This document shows, piece after piece, positions 1 to 13,100 of a stretch of DNA of 64,000 bases. The DNA comes from Gordionus sp. m RMFG-2023. Lineage: Eukaryota > Nematomorpha > Gordioida > Chordodea > Parachordodidae. The stretch spans positions 9,587,366 to 9,651,365 of the forward strand of contig NC_088777.1 in NCBI RefSeq assembly GCF_954871325.1, written 5' to 3'. The notes under the pieces are model-generated. The model saw nothing but the letters and a program-made list of their open reading frames with translations. It did not search any database and was not told where the DNA came from. Positions within the stretch are counted from its first letter, which is position 1. Each line of letters begins with the position of its first letter. The translations under genes and the position numbers were made by a program.

Positions 1-2492
1 TTTATCATACACTCAAATCATAATTATCTTTATTTGAAATTTAAATTTTACTCTACAATCATTCATATTCTTTAATAGTTATTAAATTTTCTAAAGTTTA
101 TAGTGTTTCCTTTAGCCCCTGGTCTCTCGGTGTAATACCTTCAACTATTATTTATTTGCTCGCGATTAAATCCAAATTCTTAACCACTTTATTTTGTCAA
201 AAACGAAATCATGTCCAGCCACTTCTTTCCTAAGCATTCCAATTTTGGCAGTGAACCCCATTTTTTAAAAATGCTTATGACCCATCCGCCTGCTGTTTTA
301 AAATAATATTAATTATACCTATTATGTTTTTATATAAAAAAATTTATTTTAAACTTCCAAAATATACAATATTTTAGAAATATTTAATTAAATTAAGCCT
401 TTTCTAGCTTGTCCTGAATATCTGAGGACCTATTTTAACCCAATCTATCTATCCATCAGTCTAATATAGATAAGCTACCAAGGGGAGACGAAATTAAAAC
501 TTAAAGGTACTTATAGGATGTCACCACATTTATATACAAATAACTTTTATACCTGCAATCCAAATTTGAAATGTGTTTAATAACACCTGATATTATCAGA
601 ATAGTATAAATAATCTTCTTAAACATATTCGCAATAAAATAGTAGTTTTTTTTTGAAATTTTTTTTAAAAATTTTTTATTACCAAACCAATATTATTAAT
701 TGCGTTTTTTTTCTTCTCTTCTTCCTTTTAAAAATGAAATAATATTTTAATATTCAATATTTAAAATTGTATTTTACACTTTATATTATTTTATTAATTG
801 GTAATAAATAATAATAATAAAATATAGAAATGGCATCAAACATTAGTTGGTTATGTTATTGTTAAAATTATATTACATCGAATAGAATTAGATAATGAGA
901 AAATAAAATACCTTATGAGTAAAATTGTATAAAACTTAAAGGAGAGGCGGATTAGACCAAGCTGGCAAGGAAAGATGGCTAGGAAATAGCATGGTAAAAA
1001 AAAATGCGCAATGTTCGACCCTGCTCCTTTAGAAAAAAAAATATATTTGCCTGATTTTTAAGCTTTAAAAATTTGTAAAATTCTGTCATTATCCGTCAAA
1101 AATTTTATGCACAAGTTTTCCTGCCCTGCCCGATAATCTTTTTCCGGCCCTGGTCGCGGGTCGAACTTCTAGTAATAAAGAAATCCAATTTAAAATTCGC
1201 TTATTCAACCTTTGCCGGCTTTTATGATTAAAAATCACTAATCCTATAAATCTTACAATTAAAATATATACTAGGTTGTAACCTTTGCTCGCATTTAGCG
1301 TTCAAAACTTAAGTTCCCATGAGAAAATTTATATAGACATTGCAAATAAAAACAGAAGCCTATCACTGGATTATAAAATATAACAAATGTTTTACAGTTA
1401 TTAGTATATTTATATTTGCCGCTATTTTCTATGGGCTTATTAAATAATATATTTATATTCATAAAATTTATTCTGAAAGAAATTTATTTATTTTTACAGG
1501 TTAAGGTTAGTTGTTTTCGGACTAAAGCTGAACAAGTCGAACAGGACTGAATGTTCCATTTATACAATTACCGTTTTTAGTTCATGTTTTTCCCTGTGAT
1601 TTCTCCAATTTTTTTAATGTTATTGAATTCTAATAAAAAGTTCTTATTTCAATTGCAAAATTCATTTCCTATGTTTTGTGTTGGTGTTTTTTTTATCATT
1701 TTTAAATGTATATTATTTATTTAACTACACATTCCCTCTATCCCGTTAAAGTTTCATTTTAAAATATATATTTGAAATTGGATACAATAAAAAAAAATTT
1801 AATTATCACACCATTTCGGATATCATATAGAACTAATATCTATTATTATATAATAGTATTTATTTAATGATTTAATTATATTACATGAACCATTGGCTTA
1901 ACTAAACGAGGGCAACAGACCACCTCCCCAATTGAGAATTATAAAGAGTTTCGTATCTTATCTTCTTTCAATATTCAGGAATAAAAGGAGCATTATTTAA
2001 AAAAAAAAATAAGAAGTGTAAAACCTTAGAATAGTTTTATTTTATAAAAAATATGTTTAACGACTAAATGTAATATAAAAGAGCTTAAGTTCATCGAATG
2101 CGGGGGAGTGGGTATCTAAAATATTATCTTACTGGAGAATTCTAGATGCGCATGGACTATGTTATATTATTCATGATTATGTTAAATTATTAATCTTATA
2201 TTATATAGAGCTACAATATATAATCTCAATCAGTAATGGTATCTATTAATTTTAAACTCTTAGACAACTTTAAATTTGGAGAGAGAAAAAATTATAGATC
2301 TACACTCCTATCCTAGTAAATGGTAAAAAAAATTACAAACCTGGAACTGACCCCCCCCCCCCCCCCCCAAAAAAAAATATAATTTTTTACGAAAACTGAT
2401 TCGAGAGAAACTTTTAAAAAAGATAAAATTAATTTTGAATTATTTAAATTTGATTAGTTGAAAAATTTGAAAATGGGATTTAACATTCATTC
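1..2492. other. Non-coding AT-rich DNA, no gene seen
   Basis: No open frame here looks like protein. A GTTCGACCC motif near 1013 and its inverse GGGTCGAAC near 1157 bracket about 150 bases and may be the remains of a small palindromic element. A run of 18 C followed by 9 A lies at 2351-2377. Nothing else was recognised. Confidence 0.6.
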
Positions 2493-2663
2493 GCTGCTCA
2501 TATTGGCAAGTGTTGTTAAGAGCTAATTTTAAAAGTAGCGCGTTATCGATATCTTTATTTTACAAATAGCACGCTATCGCTACCTCTATCTTACAAATAA
2601 TACGTTATAGCTACCGCTATTTAATAAAAAAATATCGTTCTATAGCTACCGCTTTTTTCATTT
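2493..2663. repeat. Extra copy of a hAT left end with subterminal repeats
   Basis: This stretch repeats the flank and left terminus of the hAT element that starts at 2685. The 17-base flank GCTGCTCATATTGGCAA occurs at 2493-2509 and again at 2664-2680, each time followed by a terminus of the type GTGTTGTTAA / GTGTTATTAA and by AGCTAATTTTAAAA-like sequence. Four degenerate units of about 32 bases built on TAGCNCGNTATCGCTACC follow. Such arrays are usual at hAT ends, where transposase is thought to bind. The arrangement suggests a local duplication or a solo end left by an imperfect event. Confidence 0.6.
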
Positions 2664-2684
2664 GCTGCTCATATTGGCAATTTC

Positions 2685-4053
2685 CAGTGTTATTAAAAGC
2701 TAAATTTAAAAATAGCTGGCTATCTCTAACGCTATTTTAGAATTTTTTAAAAAATAATTTTCACACATCTATTTCCACAAATAAAAAATATGGCTAAAAT
2801 TTAAATATATACATAATTTATTTATTTTTTATTGAACTCAATAATAATAGCATTTCTATATTGTGATCCCCAACCAAGTCTAGAGCACCGATCAGATAGT
2901 ATAATATACTAAATAATCATTGAACACTAGCACTTGAGGAATGCAGTATAATTTTATATATACATATTTTTTATATTAGAAAAATCATCAAAAATATTTA
3001 TTTGAGCATATTTAGATTTAAAAAAATACATCTAAAAGATTTTCAATAGTATTATTTATTTCAAAAATATCATCAATAGTAAGTGGGGTCTTTGATCTGG
3101 CTAGGATCATTCTAAAATCATAATAGTAATAATTAAAATAAAATTTATATAGGGAATAAGGGTCATATATGGCCATGTTTGATGACTTGCCAGGCCAACA
3201 CCCTTCAACCTTTTATCCTCAAAATTGGTTAAAATGGAAATTGAACCAAGTTTAGTATGTTTTGATAAAATTTAAAAATATATAAATAGATGAGTGGTTA
3301 ATTTTAAACATGTTTAACATCCTGATAACAATTTATAAAATATTATCATTAAATAGATGAGTCTGAAAATAAAATGTAATGTTAATATTTAATAATTATT
3401 GTAATTTTTAATTTACTGTATAATTCTTGAATATCTTATAGCCAGTTGAAACATAAACCATGTTTGGACTGGGCCTGAAAATCAACTTTCATATAAACTC
3501 ATTTAGTTCAAAAAATATTATAGATCCAGCTTTAATTCAAATTTTATTTTACATATCAAGAATTGGGCTACACATTGATTATTTGATTATAAATTTGTTT
3601 AATATATTATTTTTTTAAATACGTTGAAGCTACTAGTCTTGTTTGACAAAAAAATCTTCCGGGTCATCTTACAATGAAATTTACAATCTGTGTTAATCTC
3701 TTTTTTTTTGGAGAATATTTTGCGAATTCAGAAAGAGGAAATTCCAATCATCATTTTCAAGGGAAATTATTTGTCGATATGACCTTTACTAAAAATTATC
3801 TTCGATATAAATATCTATCGTCGGCATTTAAAATGTTAAATTATTTTGAAAACGAGATTTATAATGCATATTTTTAAATATCAATTTAAATTTAAAAAAT
3901 AAGTGTAAAGATTATGAATTAAGAAATAATTATTCTAATAATTTTATTTATTTATTATATATAATTAAAAGTAGCCAAGTAGCCCGTTTTCAAAATTAAT
4001 GGTACCGCTACCGCTATTTTTTTTAAGAGTAGAGCGCTACTTTAACAACACTG
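2685..4053. mobile_element. Non-autonomous hAT element with perfect 8-bp target duplication
   Basis: The element begins CAGTGTTATTAAAAGC and ends GCTACTTTAACAACACTG, so the ends are inverted repeats. The target duplication GCAATTTC is identical on both sides (2677-2684 and 4054-4061), as expected for the hAT superfamily. The 1369-bp interior has no transposase; the one 67-codon frame inside (3674-3877) looks like chance. TACCGCTACCGCTA-type subterminal repeats are visible near the right end (about 4001-4045). An autonomous relative elsewhere in the genome would have to mobilise it. The intact duplication suggests fairly recent insertion. Confidence 0.8.
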
Positions 4054-4061
4054 GCAATTTC

Positions 4062-7000
4062 CTTGTAAAAAACTTTATAAAATACTGCCAAAATTATGTA
4101 GAAGGAAGTAAACTTTAAAATAATCATCATTTAAATCAAGGCCTTAAAATTTCCACCTCTGCAGTTATTAGAAAAAGGGAAAATATTAGTAGAATAATCT
4201 TACTACGATAACCTACTACCCATGAAGCATTGGGAAATTTTTCTTTAACTGTTTATCTACAACTCAAATGTGTTCCTATCTATTTTTAAAATTAATGGGT
4301 TTCTTCATCGACTTTCACAGGATAATTTTTCTAATTATTGTCAAAAAAATGATTTTAAATTTGAAAGTGGTCAGTCTTCCCCTTACTCTTAGTAATTACT
4401 CAATATACCATGTTTCTTCAAAATTTACAAAATAAAGAATCAATTTTGAATTTCCCGTTCTAATTTTTGTTTTGTTAAAAGTATATTTTTCAATTAACTC
4501 CGGAGCTATCAGTTTTATTTTTCATTAAAATAACTTTCAAAATTGTTAATTTATAAAAAAAAAATGATGATGAAGTCGATAAATATAACCAAAGATTTAA
4601 TATCAAAAAAAAAACTCGTTTAATCGTTTCGTTCGTTATTAATAAAATGATTAAAAATTGTTTTAGTATAATATTTTTTTTTTCAATAAAAATTGTACGA
4701 CACATTATATAATTTAGAGTAAGAAGGGAGAAAAATTTAATAATTTTTGAGATTAATTCTGTAATAGAAAAGGGTAAATTGTATATAATTTATTTTTACT
4801 ACAATTTTAAAAAGTAAAAGGAATTCGATTCATGGCGTTGGACATTATTTAGGGGAAAAATTTAAGTTGAAATTTACATTTTCTCTCGATACAAAGAAAT
4901 ATCGGACGGTGGTAGAGTTACTGTGCTAACCCTTTTGACTTTAGCCCTAACCTCATCCTAGGCAATTCTATCGCGAATGGAAGGTGTGAATGAGGGATAT
5001 GACGGAAAGACATTGAAATTGGGGGGATGGGGAGGCGGGTAAGAGAGTTGTGAAAATGCTCATGTCATTAAAATAAAAAGAAAGTTGTGGGAGTTGAGGG
5101 GTATACAAATGTAAAGGATATAAGGGATATGCTAGTTTAAATTTTTTGGTTTTCATATGAGGATATGGTTTCAAAAAAGCTCCGTTATTAACATGCTTTA
5201 ACTTAGTCTATACTTCTTCATTCATATCATTAACCATCTAAGCTACAGTTGTCACTCAAGGAATACATTTTTTTATGTTATGATAATTTAGCTGTATACT
5301 TTAAATAGATGTTAGCTTTAGGCGTAGATTTGATTTAAGATAACTAGACTAAACAGAGATAGAAATAATTTTACATCTATACTAGCCATTTCGGGTTCTC
5401 TCTAGAATAATTTAAGAACAATGTTATAGATTTTTTAAAAAATGCTTATATCCTTAAAAGTTAATCAAGGTGAATATATGATAAAATCTATCAATATACA
5501 TAATAAATAGTATACAAACAGAAGAGAACAAATAAAATATTATTATAAAAAATCATATAACCTAATTTTTCCTCAATTTATGTATTGGATATTTTAAATT
5601 ACAAATAATAATAAGAGATATTTTTGCAAAAAATTAAACTTTTATCGGTCTCGTGTGAATAATTTTAAATTTTTTTAAAAAAAAATACTTATTAAAATAT
5701 TAATGTTTTACTTTTATTATTTATGATCAAATCCTAAACCCAATCTATTAAAATAGTAATTAAGTTCTTTTTTTAAAAAAAAATTATTATTTGTTATACA
5801 ATATGATATAATTAATTTAATTGATTATCATTAATTGTATTTGATAATTTAAATGTAACGAAAGTAAAAAATAATTATAACTAGTGGGCTGCTTATAAAT
5901 AATCGATTGTTGTAACTGTGTTTTTAAAATGAATAGATAAATTAAATTAGGACAAACAATGTCAGCAAAGATGTTTTAGAGTTTAGGTGTGAAAAAGAAA
6001 TATTTTTTTTTAGTAAATCTAATTTGCATAAATATGGAAAGCATTTGAAAGAGGTGGGGGTATGCAAAGAAAAACAAGAATGGACTTAGAAAATTATACA
6101 TTTTAATTGGGTTTTAAAATAAACCACAAATTTGTCAAAAATGAAAATCTAAAAATGAGAAAAAATATAATTGTTTCGCGTTTTATTTTATTTTGTAAGA
6201 GTAGATAGGGTGAAATTAATTTTAAGAAGGAATTACCGAATACGCTTCCTTGAAAAGAATTTGTATTTGATTATAATTAATATCTAATTAATTCTTCAAG
6301 ATTACTGAGATTAGTGATTAAATAGGAATTACAAATAATCATGCATTTGTTTCGATAAATAGGGATTGGCAGAAACGATTTCTTTTTTAAATGTTGAATC
6401 TTATAATATAATAATAAAGCTAAAACAATGTTCTAAAAATAGGTTTTTTGACCAAAGGCATAATAAATATATAATCTGGTTTATTTTACTAAAAAAATTA
6501 TAAATAAAGTTAATAATATAATTATATTGAAATTATCGGGTATTCTACTAAAATAAGTATTTAATACAAAAAAAACAATATGCAGATAGAGATTTAGTGT
6601 ATCTCTATATCGAAATACCATTATAAAAATATTTATCATCGTTAAAACTAAAATAAAAATAGGCCCAGGTGATAAATCTAACAAAGGTGTTATATTGTAG
6701 GAAAACTTTCGATCATATTTAACCGCTCTCTAGAATTATAAGTTTTATCTTATTTATTGGATTAGGATAAATTGAGGAAAAAATTATAGTTTTTGAAATA
6801 ATAACTCTACTTAAAGATGGAAAATCATAGCCAAAATTTACTTAGGAATTGGGCATAGAGGCGAACAACTCATCTGTGTCTAAATATCTATCGTGCTTCC
6901 AAATTTCTCCTTCACTTTTTGACAGATCTAGGCCTTAGAGTTTGTTTTCCACGATAGGCATCTAGCCGCTAATTTAGCAATTTATTTATTTTTTAGATTA

Positions 7001-7271
7001 ATAATTTTTCATTAAAGTTGATAACTTGCACTGGATTAGGTTTATGAAGTATTATGCGCAACTTATTTAACAGAATTAAATATTTTTCGAGTTCACCTCT
7101 TTACTCTCTCTTAGAAGTCTTCCCACCTACATATACAATACTATCTCCCAAAAATATACTTTCATATCTCGAAAAATATTTACACTTTACTCCACGTAGC
7201 TGATCACCCTCCTGTCTATCAATTCTATTTCCCGAAATATCAGACTTGGGCAGGTCCTCAGGAAAAAAAGA
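4062..7271. other. Non-coding AT-rich DNA, no gene seen
   Basis: Only short frames in A/T-rich sequence are present (for example 4490-4705 and 6481-6684 on the minus strand). They show no protein character, no splice context and no recognised domain. No repeat with clear ends was found. Confidence 0.6.
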
Positions 7272-7279
7272 ATATAGAT

Positions 7280-7738
7280 CAGCGTCTACATGACAGGATT
7301 TTCACTGGAAGCAAACCCCCTTCAAAAACCTTTGCCTACCCCCCTAAAAAATCCCCGCCGCCTTCGGCGGCGATGTCTCTTTATCATTATTTTCACTTAT
7401 TTATTTATTGATACTCTTTTCAAAGAATTTATAAAGGATAACTTAAATTAATCTATCTCTACTACCAACTAACGATATTTTGTGAATATAAAGAATTTAT
7501 TTTTTAGATAATAAATTTAATTAAAACCTCCATTATTTACAATAAATTAATTATTATGGCATTATGAGCTTGCTGAAATATCTAAACCTTTTAAATTATA
7601 TTTAAAAGGATCGTTTATTTGGAAAACAATGGGTATGATTGTTTGCAATATATAGATTTGGTTGATGAATTGTTTATAATAAAAGTATTAATTTTTACAG
7701 CAATAAATTTTGTCCTATTTCATCTCAAAATTTAATAG

Positions 7739-7773
<35 letters not shown>

Positions 7774-7871
7774 TATTTTTATCCTACCCCCATTAAAGCA
7801 TCTTACCTTCTACCCCCTCAAAAAAAATAGGATGCAAACTGTTCCTACCCCTCCCGCTCATGTAGACGCTG
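7280..7871. mobile_element. hAT-type MITE with GC hairpin and C20 tract
   Basis: The ends are inverted: CAGCGTCTACATGA at 7280 and its complement ending at 7871. They are flanked by nearly identical 8-mers, ATATAGAT (7272-7279) and ATCTAGAT (7872-7879), matching at 7 of 8 positions as for a hAT target duplication. The 592-bp interior encodes nothing. It holds a 17-base GC palindrome, CGCCGCCTTCGGCGGCG (7356-7372), a C20 run (7743-7762) followed by A's, and several CCCCC blocks near both ends, all unlike the AT-rich surroundings. Confidence 0.7.
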
Positions 7872-7879
7872 ATCTAGAT

Positions 7880-10171
7880 ATATAAAAGAATGGATCTTAG
7901 ATACTAATACATCTTATTCAAAATATTCAAAAGAGAATATCTTATATAAAAGATACTTTTATAAAATTATCATTACCAATTAAATTATAATAGTTTATAA
8001 AATACAATTTCTATTATTTATTGGTAAAGAACATAACATGCGCATATAATAAGGATAAATATTTACAATAATTAATAAAATATTTAATGACGAGTTAATT
8101 ATAATAAACAGGCATTTTAATATTAGTTTCAGCCCATTCATAGCATAAACAGATAAGAAGACAGTATTTTTAATGGGAGTTTAAATATTATTAATTTGCA
8201 AAAGAGTTTTAGAATAGATTGAAATCATTATTTTTAAGATAATCAATTTTTCAGATAATTTATCATTAAGCCTTTTCCGTTTCGGCGTATTTAACACTGA
8301 ACCTTTCAAGCTGAAGAAGGTACTGAGGTATTATATTTAAAAAAAATTCCTTAATGGAGGGAAAATAATTAAGCATATCTAATGTATTTCAACGGTCTTT
8401 AATATAATTTAAGATCTCCAGCTCAATATTTGTGATTATTTTTATGTGCCCTCGATGGTTAAATCTTCCAACTAAACTAACCAATGTATTTTTATTGTCA
8501 GTTAAAAATAAGAGTAAAGAACCATGTTTATATTTGCTTCCATTTTTTCCAATTATTTTTTACATCCTACTCAAATAATATATATTCAATTTTATATAAG
8601 GAAGAAAATAAGAAAAGAAAGAAGGGAATACACTATCATATAAGGGATGGAAGAATTTAGAAAATTTATTTTGTTTCTGATATAATAGTTTTTCTATTTT
8701 TTTGGTTGATAGATTCTGAAAATATAACTACTATATGTTTTAGAATTGTGTCTTTAAATTCTTATGTATTAATAAATGGGGGGGGGGGGTTTGCATGAAT
8801 CGCCATGCTTGATTAGTGGCCATCGCTATTATTTTGATTCATGAATGGTCAATTTGTGTATATTTATGGTATATATCTTAACTAAGTTCACTCATTAAAT
8901 AAAGCAATCCAACAAAGAATATAGCCTTGATTTATTATATAAAAATTTGTCTATGTTATACATGTAATAATATTTCATTTAAAGTTTGTGATGTTCATGA
9001 CATATTCATTTTCTAATGTAATGACTTTTTATTTTTATCAATCAAATTGCCACTGAGGTATGTAATATAATTTTTTTTCTAGGGGTTATATAGGTAAATT
9101 TATTATGATAACAAAAAATATTCACTCTAATCCTTTTATATTTAAAAATTTGACCATGATGACTTCATAAAATGGCAGCAAAGATTGATCTACCGAATAT
9201 ATGTTATGTGAGTATTTCATTTTATTAAGCTTAAGCTTGTGATAAAATTAATCTTTGTTGTTTAACTAAAAGGTTGAATGAGAAGTGCAATCAACTGAGA
9301 TCCATTCATGCCCGTAATATTTATCGTTGGATTGTAAAAGTTGTATTGTTTTAAAATTTTTTTGATATATTTAGAGTTCATGTATCCAAACTAAACCTAG
9401 CCTTTAGACAAATATTAACCTGTATAAAAATAAAATATAAAAATTTTTCTTCCTCTTTTATTTATTTAAAAAAATAAGCATTTTTTTTATTTACTTACCC
9501 AAAGCTTATTATTTAACATAAACATAATACATCACATGATTCTCTTTATTTAAAAAAATAAGCAATTTTATATTTGGTTCTAAATGTTTATATTTTAATA
9601 TAATAAAAAAATTCCACCAAAAATATATCCTACCATGATTTTTTTTCTTTCATTTATTTAAAAAAAACAATATAAAATTTACTTCTTTCATATATATTTA
9701 TTTTAACGTGGTGAAAATAATATTTATTTTTTGAAAGTAGTAAATATAATAGTAAATTATTAATGTAGCGTAAAGTGTATTAATTTTTTTTAACATAGCA
9801 AAAATAAGAAGAGATTATAATAATAAATGATGCTATGAGTGCTAGGTAATTAACCTTACCCAATATTATATTTATCATAAATATATATACAATCATTAAT
9901 ATATATATAATCATTATAATCATATCTAATTGACGAATATAATTCATTATGTAAAAATATTATATTATTACTACATTATTTTATTAAGATATGTTTTGAT
10001 TATAAAATATTTAACTAAATTCCTAAATCTTGCCGAAAAATTTATATTGCTATTTGCAAATAAAATATGAATTTGTGAAACTAAAAGTAATGTTATTTAT
10101 CGATTCTATATAAAGTTCTCATTCTCCTCGTGTTTAAATATTCTCCAATTTGCTCATATGTTTAAATAAAC
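7880..10171. other. Intergenic DNA upstream of COPS7
   Basis: No gene seen. A G10 tract lies near 8779-8788. The sequence just upstream of the COPS7 start is nearly pure A/T, and no TATA box or initiator can be singled out. An ATG at 9172 followed after 12 codons by a good-looking donor (GTGAGT) has no phase partner that I could find and is not called. Confidence 0.5.
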
Positions 10172-13100
10172 ATGGAAATTGAGGAAAACTTAGGAGTTAT
10201 ATGCGGAGACTCTAGTTTGTTATCTGTCCCATCCAATGATATTGCAACTGAACCATATTTACAACAAGCATCTCAAATAACCGATCCAAATAAATTAGAA
10301 TCTTTAATTAGCCAAATAACAGCTACTCCGAATATATATGTTTTTTCTGAATTTTTAGATATAGAAACCATAAAATCCCTCGAAAAAACTTCATCCTATT
10401 ACAAACTTTTGGAATTGTTTGCCTTTGGAACTATCAAAGATTATTATGGTATTTATTTTATATTTAATCTTTTAACATGTATATTAGATCAAAAAGTCAC
10501 AAAAAATTTACCTGAATTAAATCCACCTCAGATTAAAAAACTTAAATATTTAACTGTTATATCCTTAGCTTATTCTCATAAAGTTTATTTTTATTATATA
10601 ACATTTAATTCATAATATTCAATAGAATATTCCATATAAAATTATCCAAGATGAATTAAATATTTCTTCAATTAGAGAATTGGAAGATTTATTAATTGAA
10701 ATTATATATACTGGTTTAATTGTTGGAAAAATAGATCAAAAATCTCAACAATTATGTATTGAATATGCCATAAGTAGGGATATCAAACAAAATGAAATTC
10801 CTATTCTCATACATAATTTACAAAAATGGTAAATTTTTATTATTTGTAAAATTAATCTATCAATGACTTCTTAATTTTATAAAGGTATGAAAATAATGAA
10901 ACCTTATTACATTCGATAGAAAGTGAGATGCAGAATGCTAATTCAAAAAAGAAAGAAGCTATTCTAAATTTAGAATTAATCAACCGAAAAGTAATATTAT
11001 ATTTAAACTTAAAATTTACTAGATTATATGAAATGTTTTATAATATGTATGTAATAAGTTATTTTTAAAATCAGATTAAAATATAGGATATGTTATGTTT
11101 TTTCCTCCTTTAATGGATTTTTACTCTCTCCTGTTTTAATGGTTTTTTTAAAATTATTATTACAAATGGATGTTATTCAATTATCTTGATTTAAGATGGA
11201 TATTAGCAGGGGTGGACTGGCGACACTACGGCCTTGTGGGCATTTTATAGCGGCCTAGGCCTTTGCCCGGTCTTCGACCGGGTTATCTTAAATGGCTTCT
11301 TTGATTTACATGATTTTTATTACTTCATTTTTTGAAAATAAGGTCAAACGTTTTACATTTTTAGTAAAAAAAAGAATAATATTATACGATAATCATATAT
11401 TTTATTTTAAAAAAATGCACATCTAAAATCATATTCATTGAAAATATATATTTTATATTAGATTTACAACAATATTGCTCTATATAATCAAATCATACAT
11501 CACATGTTAAATATAAAAAAAATGCATTCTCAATATATTAAATCAATTAATTATAAATATAAAATTATTGCAGTTATACAATATTACAGAGAATAAAATT
11601 GCTGCACTTTTATAAAATCAGGTACCGATAATATTGCAAATGATATTAATAAGATTCTAATAGAAGAATTAAGAAAATATATAATTTTTACATTGATAAA
11701 TCTCTCATTAACCTTGAACCTTTGCACAAATATACAGGAATTCTAGTTCAATCTATGCTAATAGTTCTCGTTCAACTGACATCATTAAAAACACTTCTAA
11801 TTTTCTTGGTCAATATTAGCTCTCAGCTTATTTTTAATTTATTAAATATTTTCTCTCAATTAACCTGCGTAAATGACAAAGTTAAAATGTATTCATATGC
11901 CAAAAATAAATTAATGTCACTCTCTTGTATGCATGTTGTATCTTTTAAGAATTTCATACACACATATTAAACACTTGTTTCATTTATTATCACACTCTGA
12001 TTTATTATCATATTGTAATATTCCATCTTCTTCATTTGACTCCTCACTTGAACATGCGATATCATCGTCCATTTCATTTAATTCTGCCACCAAATCTTTG
12101 AATACACTGGCAAATGAACATAATTCATTATGAAATTTAACACTCAATATATATGCCAATTGTGCCGGTTTTTCCAAGGCTTTTCAGAAATACCTTTACT
12201 ATTTATTTCATTAAAATGTCTTGGATGCAAATATTGCACATTCAAGATAAGCTCTCAATTCGTAGAAAGTAGTTGACAAGCTGTTTATAATTTGATCAAT
12301 TATAGGACAAAATAGTTCGAACCTATAAAGGTCAATCGATTCTTGAGGACGTTCATCTTGGCATTAGTCACTATATATTCTCTTCGCTCGTCCTATTCGA
12401 TCTTTTTACAGAGCATTTTGTACTCAGATACTCTCCGGGAGTTATAAATATGAAAATATTTTATTTAAATTAGCAGCCATTTTATTGCTTTAGAATCGAT
12501 GTAATAATCGATAATACAGAAGATTTAGCATCTTCTTTCATTTTCCATGCTCACAAAGTACCTAATTTTTAGTTTGAAGATATGACAGTGGCCCCATTAT
12601 TTAAAAAAATTTTCAAATATATTATACCTGTACTTAGAGTCTTAAATTTACATAAATTATCAAGTTTTTGTCTCAAATTATTTATTATCAATTATAAATT
12701 GAAGTGCCTTTATCGTTATTGGGAGCAAGCTCACTTTACCATATATCCATCTAAGGACTTTTTCACGTGCCCACCACCTTATCTCACCTATTTTTTGCAG
12801 CCTTCTCATCATTATTTTGGCCAGATGAATAATTCTGTTTCACCCAAGCATCCCATATTTATCTGATTCACCGATCTGGATTTTATTTGATTTCAATGAA
12901 TTAAGAATAAGAAATGTTGGATATATTATTTCTACAATAAATCAATGTATAAAAATATAATATAATAAATTAATCAAAACTTAGGTTTCACTCTACTCAA
13001 ACGGAAGCGTTTTCAATTCATTTGAAAAAAAAACAAAGAAAAGAACGTGGGAATGATGTGTAGCATCAAGCGACGTTATTGATATATTATGCATTAAAAT

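Noticed and set aside
938-1030. tRNA-like segment: AAAGGAG and CTCCTTT could pair, and GTTCGACCC resembles a B box
   Set aside because: The span is 93 bases, no T-stem or anticodon arm forms, and the GTTCGACCC motif has an inverted partner 145 bases away, which points to a small palindromic element.
9172-9207. ATG-led mini-exon MAAKIDLPNICY followed by GTGAGT
   Set aside because: No following exon with matching phase was found, and COPS7 has a complete family-like start at 10172.
12582-12866. Plus-strand 94-codon frame
   Set aside because: It lies antisense to hAT transposase remains that read better on the minus strand.
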